Origin: an uncultured Dorea sp.
GTDB lineage: Bacteria; Bacillota; Clostridia; Lachnospirales; Lachnospiraceae
Length of the DNA: 64,000 nt
Direction of reading: 5' to 3'
Assembly: GCA_900543415.1 (NCBI GenBank)
Contig: UQRE01000009.1
Coordinates: forward strand, 5,136-69,135
Part shown: piece after piece, positions 54,047-63,188 of the stretch
How the letters are laid out: each line of letters begins with the position of its first letter
Position numbering within the stretch: position 1 is the stretch's first letter
Notes under the pieces: model-generated
What the model was told of the DNA's origin: nothing
Database searches by the model: none
The model's input: only the letters and a program-made list of their open reading frames with translations
Translations under genes and position numbers: made by a program

Positions 54047-54886
54047 CTATCCTTTCACAGATCCTGTCATACCTGCGACAAACTGCTTCTGCATTAAAAA
54101 GAAAATCAACGCTGTTGGGAGGGTTGCGATTACAACTGCTGTCATCATCATACCATAATCCGGCGTATAAGAAGAGCCCATAGCAGAAATCACTAATGGT
54201 AACGTTCTCTTCTCTGGTGACTGTAATGCAATTAAAGGCCATAAATAGTTGTTCCAGCTAGTCATAAATGTTACAACAATTGCTGCAGCATAAGTAGACT
54301 TCATTGTCGGCATAAATATTTTCACAAAAATTCCGGCTTCAGACAATCCATCAATTCTCGCGGCTTCAATCAGCTCTTTTGGAAAGGTCTGTGCATTTTG
54401 TTTAAAGAAGAAAATCAAAAATGCTGTTGCGATTGCAATGATAATAACTGACATTGGCGTATTAAGTGCAATTACCTTCAATGGTCCAAGCTCTGAAAAT
54501 TTGCTGAACAATCGAAACAACGGAACCATTAACGCTGCAAATGGTACCATCATGGACAGAAAAATAAAATTAAATATCCGTTCTCTTGCCTTGGTCTTAT
54601 ATACAACAAACGCATATCCTGCTGCTGATGACACAATCATCGCAAGAACAGTAGTAATCACTCCGATAATGATAGAATTTTTAAACGCACTCATATACTG
54701 GAGATCTGATGCCAGCAAATGCTTCAGATTTTCCATGAAATAAGTTCCAGGTACCAATGTTCCCTTTGTAACTTCTACAGATTCATTCGTTGCTGCAACG
54801 ATCATCCAAAAAAACGGGAACACAGAAATAAATGATACGATCGTCAGAAAAATATATTTTACAGCATTTAATATTTTTTTATACAT
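54047..54886 (-). CDS. Carbohydrate ABC transporter permease, MalG/AraQ type
   Basis: The 279-residue protein has six membrane segments and the EAA loop FPKELIEAARIDGLSEAGIF (about 172-191). It is the second permease of the galactoside importer. The ATG at 54886 is preferred: a GGGAAGAG site lies just before it and the family begins at MYKKIL. The frame could open at 54931, but that would lie inside its partner gene. It overlaps the upstream permease stop by eight bases. The stop lies 78 bases before the beta-galactosidase start. Confidence 0.92.
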   Translation of the reverse strand: MYKKILNAVKYIFLTIVSFISVFPFFWMIVAATNESVEVTKGTLVPGTYFMENLKHLLASDLQYMSAFKNSIIIGVITTVLAMIVSSAAGYAFVVYKTKARERIFNFIFLSMMVPFAALMVPLFRLFSKFSELGPLKVIALNTPMSVIIIAIATAFLIFFFKQNAQTFPKELIEAARIDGLSEAGIFVKIFMPTMKSTYAAAIVVTFMTSWNNYLWPLIALQSPEKRTLPLVISAMGSSYTPDYGMMMTAVVIATLPTALIFFLMQKQFVAGMTGSVKG

Positions 54887-55769
54887 CTTTCTCTTCCCCC
54901 ACTTTCTTCTGGATAAACGATAATACAACAATCAATACAACGACAACATAAGATACCGCGGTTGCATATCCGAAATCCGGAGAATATTTGAATAAAATAT
55001 TATATATGTACTGCGAAATTGTGATGGTTGCATTAGCCGGTCCACCCTGCGTAATATTCATAGTCTCATCAAATAGCTGCAATGTACCAATCGTAGAATT
55101 GATTGTTGTAAAAAGAATGATCGGTCTAAGCAGCGGCAGCGTCATATACCGGAATTTCTGAAATGCTCCTGCACCATCAATATCCGCCGCCTCATAAATA
55201 GAATTATCAATACTCTGGAGACCAGACAGGTAAAACACCATATTATATCCAGTCCATCTCCATGTAATTGCAATAATAATCAATACTTTCGCCCAGATTG
55301 GATGAGTAATCCATGTAATTGGCTCTGAAATTACATTCAGGTTCATCAATAAAGAATTAATAAATCCATCCGTTGCAAATAAGCTCTTAAAAATGATAGA
55401 ATATGCTACCAGTGATGTTACACATGGCAGGAAAATCGCTGTACGGAACACTCCTCTGAATTTTAGTTTTTTGTCATTTAACATAGAAGATATGATCAGT
55501 GCAAGCAAAATCATAATCGGCACTTGAACAATCAAAAAGAGTACCGTATTCATTAATGCCTTTTTAAATGTAGTATCCGTCAATAAACGTTTATAATTTG
55601 CCAATCCGCTAAATGTTAAATTGTTACCTACTCCTGTCTGAAAGGATGTAATAAAGGCTTGTACCATCGGATAAAATACAAATATTACAATCAAGATCAA
55701 ACTCGGAATAATAAAAAACCACGCGGTTCGATTTAATTTAGGGTTTAAACCATTTTTTTGGTTTTTCAT
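54879..55769 (-). CDS. Sugar ABC transporter permease, MalF/UgpA type
   Basis: The 296-residue protein has six membrane segments after a short basic start (MKNQKNGLNPKLNR). The EAA loop is DNSIYEAADIDGAGAFQKFR (about 186-205). It forms the first half of the channel of the galactoside importer. A CTCCT ribosome site (GGAGGAG on the minus strand) lies eight bases before the ATG, after a leaky-terminator-like hairpin that separates it from the binding-protein gene. Confidence 0.92.
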   Translation of the reverse strand: MKNQKNGLNPKLNRTAWFFIIPSLILIVIFVFYPMVQAFITSFQTGVGNNLTFSGLANYKRLLTDTTFKKALMNTVLFLIVQVPIMILLALIISSMLNDKKLKFRGVFRTAIFLPCVTSLVAYSIIFKSLFATDGFINSLLMNLNVISEPITWITHPIWAKVLIIIAITWRWTGYNMVFYLSGLQSIDNSIYEAADIDGAGAFQKFRYMTLPLLRPIILFTTINSTIGTLQLFDETMNITQGGPANATITISQYIYNILFKYSPDFGYATAVSYVVVVLIVVLSFIQKKVGEEKDV

Positions 55770-55781
55770 GATTCTCCTCCT

Positions 55782-55820
55782 TAAAAAACAAGGACGGGCT
55801 ATTTTAACTTTCCGTCCTCA
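55782..55820 (-). terminator. Leaky terminator-like hairpin between binding-protein and permease genes
   Basis: A seven-pair stem (AGGACGG/CCGTCCT, 55812-55818 with 55791-55797) is followed on the minus strand by TTGTTTTTT. Such hairpins commonly let the binding-protein mRNA outnumber the permease mRNA. Confidence 0.6.
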
Positions 55821-55832
55821 CATCTGTCACTT

Positions 55833-57131
55833 CTATTTTGCAACTGCTGCCTCTACCTGTCCCTGATAGTCAGACAATACTTTATCCATATCTGTTCCTG
55901 ATAAAATCTGTTGTAAGGCTTCTGTCATCATATCTTCAATTGCATATGTATCCTGTCCGTAATTTACAGTAGGAACTGCATTCTGCCATTCTGCAAAGTC
56001 TGCAAATACTTCCTGTCCGCCGTAGTATTCAATTCCCTTTGTGTAATTTTCAGCACTCTCTGCTGCTTTTAATGTGCTCACAAGATTAATATCTACAGCA
56101 AGCTGATTCATAAGTTCTGCATTAGAAGCAAATGTTTTAGAAAGGAAATCTTTTGCAAGTTCTTCGTGTCCTACGTTCTTAAGAACATACCATCCAGCTC
56201 CTCCGATAGAAGAGGCATTAACTGAGTCAGCATTTTCAGCCATCTTAGGGAATGCTGCCACTGCCCATTTACCACTCTGGTCTTCTGCTTTCAGAATAGA
56301 TGGTGAAATCCAACATCCTATCGGAACAGATGCTACATCGCCATTGTTAAACGCTCCCACGAACTGATCCCAGTCAGATACCTGTTTGGAAATTCCAGAA
56401 TCAACTATTTTCTGATAAGTTGAAAATGCCTGTTTTAATGCTTCGTTATCTTTGATATTAACTTTTCCTTCTTCATCTGTATACCATGCGCCTGCACTCT
56501 GAAGCATCATTCGAATCTGTCCCAAATCACTTGGATCAAGTGTAAGCATATGTTTACCTGTTTTTTCTTTTACTGCTTTACCAATCTCAATGTATTTGTC
56601 CCATGTAAGATTCTGCATGTCTTCGCTTGTATATCCAGCCTGTTCAATCAAATCTGTACGGTAGAATACTGCTGCAACACCACTGTCAAATGGAATGCCA
56701 TACATCTTACCATCTACCTGATTAACTCCTGTCTTATAAGAAGCAAAATCATCAGCGCTTGCAATATCACTTAAGTCTGCAAATTCGTCCTGATATGCTG
56801 TCAAATAACCTTGAATTCTGTAATCTTCAATCAATACAATATCCGGAAGACCATCATAAGAACCAGAAGATAAGCTTGTGTTTAATTTTGCCACAATATC
56901 ATCCTGCGCCATTGTCACAACTTCTACTTCTGCATCAGGATTTTCTTTCGCATAGATATCTTTCGCTTCATTTGCTGCCTTAATATTAAAAGATTCATCC
57001 CATGCCCAGATTGTCAGTTTGTTATCATCCTTCTTTTTCGCTTTTTCTCCGTCTCCGGAACTTCCGCATGCCGCTAAACTGAGTGTCATCATGCCCGCTA
57101 ACGCCATTGCTGCGATTCTTTTAAATTTCAT
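55833..57131 (-). CDS. Extracellular sugar-binding lipoprotein of the galactoside importer
   Basis: The 432-residue protein has a signal peptide with lipobox (LSLAACGSSG, Cys about 22) and a family-1 binding fold. LTIWAWDESFNIKAANEAKDIY opens the mature part (about 38-60), with YGIPFDSGVAAVFYRTDL (about 143-160) and GGAGWYVLKNVGHEELAKDFL (about 300-320). It is the first gene of the operon with two permeases, beta-galactosidase, regulator pair and alpha-galactosidase, which suggests a galactose-containing oligosaccharide as ligand. No ATPase is in the operon; a shared MsmK-type one is presumed elsewhere. Confidence 0.93.
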   Translation of the reverse strand: MKFKRIAAMALAGMMTLSLAACGSSGDGEKAKKKDDNKLTIWAWDESFNIKAANEAKDIYAKENPDAEVEVVTMAQDDIVAKLNTSLSSGSYDGLPDIVLIEDYRIQGYLTAYQDEFADLSDIASADDFASYKTGVNQVDGKMYGIPFDSGVAAVFYRTDLIEQAGYTSEDMQNLTWDKYIEIGKAVKEKTGKHMLTLDPSDLGQIRMMLQSAGAWYTDEEGKVNIKDNEALKQAFSTYQKIVDSGISKQVSDWDQFVGAFNNGDVASVPIGCWISPSILKAEDQSGKWAVAAFPKMAENADSVNASSIGGAGWYVLKNVGHEELAKDFLSKTFASNAELMNQLAVDINLVSTLKAAESAENYTKGIEYYGGQEVFADFAEWQNAVPTVNYGQDTYAIEDMMTEALQQILSGTDMDKVLSDYQGQVEAAVAK

Positions 57132-57207
57132 ACTCTTATTTCCTCCTTTAGGTATTTGTTATTCGTTAATAAGACTTTATCACAAACACATTTTTTTCTA
57201 ATAGGAT

Positions 57208-57334
57208 TATTTTCATTCGTATTTTCATTTTCTTTGTATTTTATGGGAAAATTTTACACTAATAATATTATTTTTTGATTTTTGCACTTTTGTCACATTT
57301 TAAATATTTTCATATCATATTGATATGAAAATAT
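57208..57334 (-). promoter_or_regulatory. Repeated TATTTTCAT motif upstream of the galactoside operon
   Basis: The 9-base motif occurs at 57208-57216, 57220-57228 and 57305-57313, and inverted at 57325-57333. The first two are 12 bases apart as exact ten-base direct repeats (TATTTTCATT). The last two form the arms of a perfect 14-pair palindrome (57304-57317 with 57321-57334, three-base centre). They lie 75-205 bases before the binding-protein start. The gap holds no gene. Confidence 0.55.
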
Positions 57335-57362
57335 GACTAAACTCCATCCATAACACATTGTC

Positions 57363-57415
57363 AAAAAAAGCCTTCGAACTAATGAAATTATATCTGTTTC
57401 TTCAGCTCGAAAGCT
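57363..57415 (-). terminator. Rho-independent terminator after the DAHP synthase gene
   Basis: On the minus strand AGCTTTCGAGCT pairs with AGTTCGAAGGCT through two G-U pairs (stem arms near 57404-57415 and 57369-57380), followed by seven T residues (57363-57369). Confidence 0.75.
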
Positions 57416-57432
57416 CCTATAAATGACACTAT

Positions 57433-58464
57433 TTAACATTTCTCTGCAATCTCATAGATCAGACGCTCTGTATCTGTCCATCCAAGACACGGATCTGTGA
57501 TAGAGCGTCCATATACCCGTTCACTGTCTATGCTCTGATTGCCTTCTTCCAGATAGCTTTCAATCATAACACCTTTTACCAGTGCCTTAAGTTCCGGGTT
57601 GTAATTCCGACTATGGATCACTTCGCTGACAATACGTATCTGTTCTTTGAACTTCTTATTTGAGTTTGAATGATTGGCATCAATGATTGCCGCAGGATTT
57701 TTCAGTTCTTTCTTCTTATAGGCTTCCAGAAGACGCACAAGATCTTCATAATGATAGTTCGGAATACAGGTTCCGTATTTATCTACGCCGCCACGCAAAA
57801 TCACATGTGCAAGATCATTTCCCTCCGTTGTCACATCCATACCGCGATAAATAAACCGGTGCGAATGTTGTGCTGCGACAACCGAATTCAACATAACAGC
57901 AAAATCTCCACTGGTTGGATTCTTCATACCAATCGGTATATCCATACCACTGGCTGTCAGTCTGTGCTGCTGATTCTCTACGGATCTGGCTCCGATAGCC
58001 TCATAGGACAGAATATCGTCCAGATAGCTCCGGTTCTCCGGGTAAAGCATCTCGTCTGCTGCTGTCAATCCACTTTCTTCAATCGCACGCAAATGCATCT
58101 TACGAATCGCTATGATCCCTGCCAGCAGATCCGGCGCTTTATCCGGTTCCGGCTGATGAAGCATTCCTTTATAGCCTTCTCCGGTTGTTCTTGGCTTATT
58201 CGTATAGATTCTTGGGATGATCATCAGACGGTCTGATACTTTTTCATTCACTTTTGCCAAACGATTCACGTATTCACAGACAGAATCCTCATTATCTGCC
58301 GAACATGGACCAACCAGAACAATAAACTTATCTGATTTCCCGGTAAAAATATCTCTGATTTCCCGATCTCTTTCTTTTTTAATTCCCTTTGATTTCTCCG
58401 GCATTGGATATTCTGCTTTTAAATCTGCCGGAAGCGGAAGTTCTGCATTTACTTTCATTCCCAT
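57433..58464 (-). CDS. aroF: 3-deoxy-7-phosphoheptulonate synthase (DAHP synthase, class I)
   Basis: The 343-residue enzyme joins phosphoenolpyruvate and erythrose 4-phosphate as the first step of aromatic amino-acid synthesis. Marks are FIVLVGPCSADNED (about 47-60), IYTNKPRTTGEGYKG (about 85-99), MKNPTSGDFAVMLNSV (about 178-193) and ILRGGVDKYG. IIDANHSNSNKKFKEQ follows. Length is that of AroF/G/H. The letter is not certain, since AroF, AroG and AroH differ in feedback control, which the sequence does not settle. No T-box or attenuator was found in front of it; it is followed by a terminator. Confidence 0.92.
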   Translation of the reverse strand: MGMKVNAELPLPADLKAEYPMPEKSKGIKKERDREIRDIFTGKSDKFIVLVGPCSADNEDSVCEYVNRLAKVNEKVSDRLMIIPRIYTNKPRTTGEGYKGMLHQPEPDKAPDLLAGIIAIRKMHLRAIEESGLTAADEMLYPENRSYLDDILSYEAIGARSVENQQHRLTASGMDIPIGMKNPTSGDFAVMLNSVVAAQHSHRFIYRGMDVTTEGNDLAHVILRGGVDKYGTCIPNYHYEDLVRLLEAYKKKELKNPAAIIDANHSNSNKKFKEQIRIVSEVIHSRNYNPELKALVKGVMIESYLEEGNQSIDSERVYGRSITDPCLGWTDTERLIYEIAEKC

Positions 58465-58600
58465 TCTGTATTACCTCGTTGCCTGCTTAAAACAGTCCTT
58501 CTATCTTTCAAATATATGTTACATTTATTTTCCGTTAATTGTATCATAATTCATTTGAAATTGAAAATATTTTTTACAGGAAAATGTGATTCTCGCATAC

Positions 58601-58630
58601 AAAAACCCCGCTTGTTTCCAAGCGGGGTTC
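58601..58630 (-). terminator. Rho-independent terminator after ppdK
   Basis: A stem of AACCCCGCTTG with CAAGCGGGGTT and a short GAAA-type loop is followed on the minus strand by five T residues; it lies about 35 bases past the ppdK stop. Confidence 0.88.
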
Positions 58631-58662
58631 TATGCTTCAATCTATTAATTCAATTGAAAATC

Positions 58663-61287
58663 TTATTTCTCAGCGATAGCTGCCTGTGCAGCTGCAAGAC
58701 GAGCGATCGGTACACGGAATGGTGAACAAGATACGTAGTCTAATCCAATCTTGTGACAGAATTCTACAGAACTTGGGTCTCCACCGTGCTCTCCACAGAT
58801 ACCGATGTGAAGGTTTGGATTAACCGGTTTGCCTAAGTTAATAGACATTTCCATTAATTTACCAACACCTGTCTGGTCAAGCTTAGCAAATGGATCGTTC
58901 TCGAAGATTTTAGCGTCATAGTAAGCATCTAAGAACTTACCAGCATCGTCACGAGAGAATCCGAATGCCATCTGTGTTAAGTCATTAGTACCGAAGCAGA
59001 AGAAGTCAGCTTCTTTAGCGATCTCATCAGCTGTAAGAGCAGCTCTTGGGATCTCGATCATTGTACCAACTTCGTATTTCAACTCAGAACCTGCTGCTGC
59101 GATTTCAGCGTCAGCAGTCTCTACAACGATCTTCTTAACGTATTTTAACTCCTTTACATCACCAACAAGCGGGATCATGATCTCTGGGCATACGTTCCAG
59201 TCAGCGTGTGCTTTCTGTACGTTGATAGCTGCACGGATAACAGCTTTTGTCTGCATCTTGGCAATCTCTGGATAAGTAACTGCAAGACGGCATCCACGGT
59301 GACCCATCATTGGGTTGAACTCATGTAAGCTGTCGATGATTGCTTTGATCTGCTCAACAGTCTTGCCCTGAGAATCAGCAAGTTTTTTAATGTCTTCTTC
59401 GTCTGTTGGAACGAACTCATGAAGCGGTGGATCAAGGAAACGGATAGTAACCGGATTACCTTCCAGTGCCTCGTAAAGTGCTTCAAAGTCTCCCTGTTGC
59501 TCTGGAAGAATCTTCTCAAGTGCAGCTTCTCTTTCTTCTACAGTCTCAGAACAGATCATCTCACGGAATGCATCAATTCTGTTTCCTTCGAAGAACATAT
59601 GCTCTGTACGGCAAAGTCCGATACCTTCTGCGCCAAGCTCACGAGCTTTTTTAGCGTCTGCAGGTGTATCAGCATTTGTACGAACTTTCATTGTTCTGTA
59701 TTTGTCAGCCCATCCCATGATTCTTCCGAACTCACCAGCGATTGTAGCGTCAACTGTTGGGATGATTCCGTCATAGATAGCTCCTGTAGATCCGTCAAGA
59801 GAAATAGAATCTCCTTCGTGGAACTCTTTACCAGCTAATGTGAATTTCTTGTTTTCTTCGTCCATAACGATGTCGCCACATCCAGATACACAGCATGTAC
59901 CCATTCCACGTGCTACTACAGCAGCGTGAGATGTCATACCACCACGAACTGTCAGGATACCCTGAGCAGATTTCATACCTGTGATATCTTCCGGAGATGT
60001 CTCAAGACGAACAAGGATAACCTTTTCTCCTTTTGCAGCCCAAGCTACAGCGTCATCTGCTGTAAATACAACTTTACCGCAAGCAGCTCCTGGAGATGCT
60101 CCAAGTGCTTTGCTCATTGGTGTTGCAGCCTTTAATGCAGCAGCGTCAAACTGTGGGTGAAGCAGAGTATCAAGGTTTCTTGGGTCGATCATAGCAACAG
60201 CTTCTTCCTCTGTTCTCATTCCCTCGTCAACAAGGTCACAAGCAATCTTCAGAGCAGCCTGTGCTGTTCTCTTACCATTACGTGTCTGAAGCATATACAG
60301 TTTACCATGCTCTACAGTAAACTCCATATCCTGCATATCTCTGTAGTGATTTTCAAGTGTATTACATACTTCTTTGAACTGTGCAAATGCCTCTGGGAAT
60401 TTCTGTTCCATCTCAGAAATGTGCATTGGTGTACGAACACCAGCAACTACGTCCTCACCCTGTGCATTTGTAAGGAACTCTCCGAACAGTCCATTTTCTC
60501 CTGTAGCTGGGTCACGTGTAAATGCAACACCTGTACCACAGTCATCACCCATGTTACCAAATGCCATCATCTGTACGTTAACAGCTGTTCCCCAAGAATA
60601 TGGGATATCATTGTCACGACGGTATACATTTGCACGAGGGTTGTCCCAAGAACGGAATACTGCTTTTACAGCTCCCATTAACTGTTCTTTCGCATCAGAT
60701 GGGAATTCTTCTCCAATTTTAGCTTTGTACTCAGCTTTGAACTGTCCAGCAAGTGTCTTAAGATCTTCTGCTGTAAGGTCAACGTCCTGAGTTACTCCTT
60801 TTTCTTCTTTCATCTTGTCGATAAGCTCTTCAAAATATTTCTTACCAACTTCCATAACTACGTCAGAGTACATCTGAATAAATCTTCTGTAGCAATCCCA
60901 TGCCCAACGTGGATTACCAGAAGCTTCTGCCAATGCCTCTACTACATCTTCGTTCAAACCAAGGTTCAGGATTGTATCCATCATACCTGGCATAGAAGCT
61001 CTTGCTCCGGAACGAACGGATACAAGAAGCGGATTCTCTTTATCGCCAAATTTCTTTCCAGCAACTGCCTCAAGTTTTACGATAGCATCCATAATCTGAT
61101 CCATGATCTCATCATTGATCTTTCTGCCATCTTCATAATACTGTGTACAAGCCTCTGTTGTTACAGTGAATCCCTGTGGTACTGGGAGTCCAAGGCTTGT
61201 CATCTCAGCAAGGTTAGCGCCTTTTCCACCAAGAAGGTTTCTCATTGTGGCGTTACCTTCGGTAAACATATAAACCCATTTTGCCAT
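58663..61287 (-). CDS. ppdK: Pyruvate, phosphate dikinase
   Basis: The 874-residue enzyme interconverts pyruvate, ATP and phosphate with phosphoenolpyruvate, AMP and pyrophosphate. Order of domains: ATP-grasp (about 1-340, GGKGANLAEMTSLGLPVPQGFT and PDKR-like RSGARASMPGMMDTILNLG); phosphohistidine domain with GGMTSHAAVVARGMG (His about 455); C-terminal PEP/pyruvate barrel with GLCRTEHMFFE and MMGHRGCRL. GTNDLTQMAFGFSRDD and the Cys in GICGEHGGDP complete it. Length fits. The enzyme is common in anaerobes that lack or bypass pyruvate kinase. It has its own strong promoter. Confidence 0.97.
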   Translation of the reverse strand: MAKWVYMFTEGNATMRNLLGGKGANLAEMTSLGLPVPQGFTVTTEACTQYYEDGRKINDEIMDQIMDAIVKLEAVAGKKFGDKENPLLVSVRSGARASMPGMMDTILNLGLNEDVVEALAEASGNPRWAWDCYRRFIQMYSDVVMEVGKKYFEELIDKMKEEKGVTQDVDLTAEDLKTLAGQFKAEYKAKIGEEFPSDAKEQLMGAVKAVFRSWDNPRANVYRRDNDIPYSWGTAVNVQMMAFGNMGDDCGTGVAFTRDPATGENGLFGEFLTNAQGEDVVAGVRTPMHISEMEQKFPEAFAQFKEVCNTLENHYRDMQDMEFTVEHGKLYMLQTRNGKRTAQAALKIACDLVDEGMRTEEEAVAMIDPRNLDTLLHPQFDAAALKAATPMSKALGASPGAACGKVVFTADDAVAWAAKGEKVILVRLETSPEDITGMKSAQGILTVRGGMTSHAAVVARGMGTCCVSGCGDIVMDEENKKFTLAGKEFHEGDSISLDGSTGAIYDGIIPTVDATIAGEFGRIMGWADKYRTMKVRTNADTPADAKKARELGAEGIGLCRTEHMFFEGNRIDAFREMICSETVEEREAALEKILPEQQGDFEALYEALEGNPVTIRFLDPPLHEFVPTDEEDIKKLADSQGKTVEQIKAIIDSLHEFNPMMGHRGCRLAVTYPEIAKMQTKAVIRAAINVQKAHADWNVCPEIMIPLVGDVKELKYVKKIVVETADAEIAAAGSELKYEVGTMIEIPRAALTADEIAKEADFFCFGTNDLTQMAFGFSRDDAGKFLDAYYDAKIFENDPFAKLDQTGVGKLMEMSINLGKPVNPNLHIGICGEHGGDPSSVEFCHKIGLDYVSCSPFRVPIARLAAAQAAIAEK

Positions 61288-61330
61288 GTTACATGACCTC
61301 CTACACTATTTTTTTCTAAGTCGCACATCT

Positions 61331-61359
61331 ATTTTACTGGTTTTGCCAGTTTTCGTCAA
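61331..61359 (-). promoter_or_regulatory. Promoter of ppdK
   Basis: TTGACG (61354-61359) and TAAAAT (61331-61336) lie 17 bases apart on the minus strand. The start codon follows about 44 bases on, after TAGGAGG. Confidence 0.75.
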
Positions 61360-61398
61360 GAGGTTTCCTATAAGGACCCGAGCTTTTTCTCCAAAATT

Positions 61399-61436
61399 AA
61401 TGCTGCCCCTCACCTTTTTGGTTTGGGGCAGCATTT
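61399..61436 (-). terminator. Terminator-like hairpin after the 97-residue protein gene
   Basis: An 11-pair stem AATGCTGCCCC/GGGGCAGCATT encloses a loop of about 15 bases just past the stop at 61446. The minus-strand tail is AATTTTGG and the plus-strand tail is TTTTTGCC, so it may act in both directions. Confidence 0.65.
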
Positions 61437-61445
61437 TTGCCTTAA

Positions 61446-61739
61446 TTAGCTAAGTTCAACCTTCATTGCCTCTTCCGGTTTGAAATCATTTGCCAGATCA
61501 TAAATATTATGTCCTGTGGATTCGCTTAATACTCTTCCTTCTAAAGAATAGCAACGAATGAATCTCTTACCGTCTACGCTTGACCAATGTTCAACATCCC
61601 AACTCATATAGCCATCTTCATCACTTTTCTTTTCTTTCAGATAAAGATCTACCTGACGTCCGTCTTTCATTAACTGGATGAGTCCTTTCGTTCCATCTAC
61701 CTCCACCTCTGTTTTGTTTACAGAATCAAATACTTTCAT
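61446..61739 (-). CDS. Small conserved-looking protein, family not recognised (97 residues)
   Basis: The predicted product MKVFDSVNKTEVEVDG... is 97 residues, without signal peptide or membrane segment, acidic, and with an alternating beta-like pattern (GRQVDLYLKEKKSDEDGYM, WDVEHWSSVDGKRFIRCY). I chose the ATG at 61739 because AAGGAGG lies nine bases before it. The frame opens at 61832, inside the rarA end, so the longer start is unlikely. It follows rarA by 79 bases. No function can be offered. Confidence 0.8.
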   Translation of the reverse strand: MKVFDSVNKTEVEVDGTKGLIQLMKDGRQVDLYLKEKKSDEDGYMSWDVEHWSSVDGKRFIRCYSLEGRVLSESTGHNIYDLANDFKPEEAMKVELS

Positions 61740-61818
61740 TACTGGTTCCTCCTTATTTACTTCCGTAATAAATTCTCTCTTGATTATAGTCCTTCTTTGC
61801 AAAAAACACAAGAAACGA

Positions 61819-63141
61819 TTATAAGTCCTCACTTCTTATATACTTCATCCACTCTTTAATCTTTTTCTCATATCCATTTTCAGACGCCTCATAAAATTTT
61901 GCATCCCGTATCTCATCCGGAAGATATTGCTGCTTCACATAGTGATTCGGATAATTATGGGCATACTGGTAACCGATTCCGTGCCCCAGTCCTGCCGCTC
62001 CTGCATAATGTGAATCTTGAAGATGGACAGGCACCGTCGTCTTTACCTGCTTTACATTGTCCATTGCCGAAAAGATCGCATTGCATGCAGAATTACTCTT
62101 CGGCGCGGTCGCAACATACAGAACCGCTTGCGATAAGATAATCTGAGCCTCCGGCATTCCTACACGCTCCACTGCCTGTGACGCTGACACTGCCACCGTA
62201 AGCGCCATCGGATCTGCATTCCCCACATCTTCCGAGGCGCAGATCATAATTCTTCTTGCAATAAATTTAATATCCTCTCCCGCATAGAGCATTTTCGCCA
62301 GATAATAAACCGCCGCATCAGGATCACTTCCGCGCATACTTTTTATAAATGCAGAAATCGTATCATAATGGTTATCCCCTGTTTTGTCATATCTTACCAC
62401 CCGCTTTTGAATACATTCGGAAGCCACATCCAAGGTTATATGAATCTTGCCATCCTCACCGCGCTCTGTAGTCAGCACACCAAGCTCTACTGCATTCAGT
62501 GCGCTTCTTGCATCTCCTCCTGCAATATCGGCAAGGAATTCCACCGCGTCATCATCAATCACTGCCTGATAGCTTCCCATTCCTTTTTCCACATCATACA
62601 CTGCGCGCCGGATCAAGGTTGCAACATCTTCTTTGCTAAGCGGCTGTAGTTCAAAAATGCTAGATCTGGAAATCAACGCACTGTTTACTTCAAAATACGG
62701 ATTTTCTGTAGTTGCTCCGATCAAAATAATGGTCCCATCTTCCACAAACGGAAGCAGATAATCCTGCTGCCCTTTATTAAATCTGTGAATCTCATCTACA
62801 AAAAGAATCGTTTTCTTCTGGTACATGCCAAGCGTCTGTTTTGCCTGTGCAACCACTGCTTCCATATCTTTCTTTCCCGCTACAGTGGCGTTAATCTGGG
62901 TAAACTCTGCGCTCGTCGTATTTGCAATCACTTTTGCGAGTGTGGTCTTTCCGGTCCCCGGCGGTCCATAGAAAATAATCGAACTGATTTTATCCGCTTT
63001 GATTGCCCGGTATAAGAGCTTGTCCTTTCCGATAATATGCTGCTGACCCACTACTTCTTCCAACGTAGTGGGGCGAAGCCTTGACGCAAGCGGCGCCTCC
63101 TGATCCATATTCTTTTCTCTCATATAATCAAATAAATCCAT
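61819..63141 (-). CDS. rarA: Replication-associated recombination protein A (AAA ATPase)
   Basis: The 440-residue protein (RarA/MgsA, WRNIP1 homologue) acts at stalled replication forks. N-terminal LASRLRPTTLEEVVGQQHIIG leads to Walker A GPPGTGKTTLAKV (about 52-64), Walker B ILFVDEIHRFNKGQQD (about 105-120), sensor 1 GATTENPYFEVN and Arg finger SRSSIFELQPL. The C-terminal tetramerisation domain (about 260-430) holds GSDPDAAVYYLAKML and RRIMICASEDVGNADP. Length fits. It lies 47 bases after tcdA. Confidence 0.96.
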   Translation of the reverse strand: MDLFDYMREKNMDQEAPLASRLRPTTLEEVVGQQHIIGKDKLLYRAIKADKISSIIFYGPPGTGKTTLAKVIANTTSAEFTQINATVAGKKDMEAVVAQAKQTLGMYQKKTILFVDEIHRFNKGQQDYLLPFVEDGTIILIGATTENPYFEVNSALISRSSIFELQPLSKEDVATLIRRAVYDVEKGMGSYQAVIDDDAVEFLADIAGGDARSALNAVELGVLTTERGEDGKIHITLDVASECIQKRVVRYDKTGDNHYDTISAFIKSMRGSDPDAAVYYLAKMLYAGEDIKFIARRIMICASEDVGNADPMALTVAVSASQAVERVGMPEAQIILSQAVLYVATAPKSNSACNAIFSAMDNVKQVKTTVPVHLQDSHYAGAAGLGHGIGYQYAHNYPNHYVKQQYLPDEIRDAKFYEASENGYEKKIKEWMKYIRSEDL

Positions 63142-63188
63142 AATCTAACCTCTCTTATTTCCCTGACTTATCCAATCCGGTATCTATA

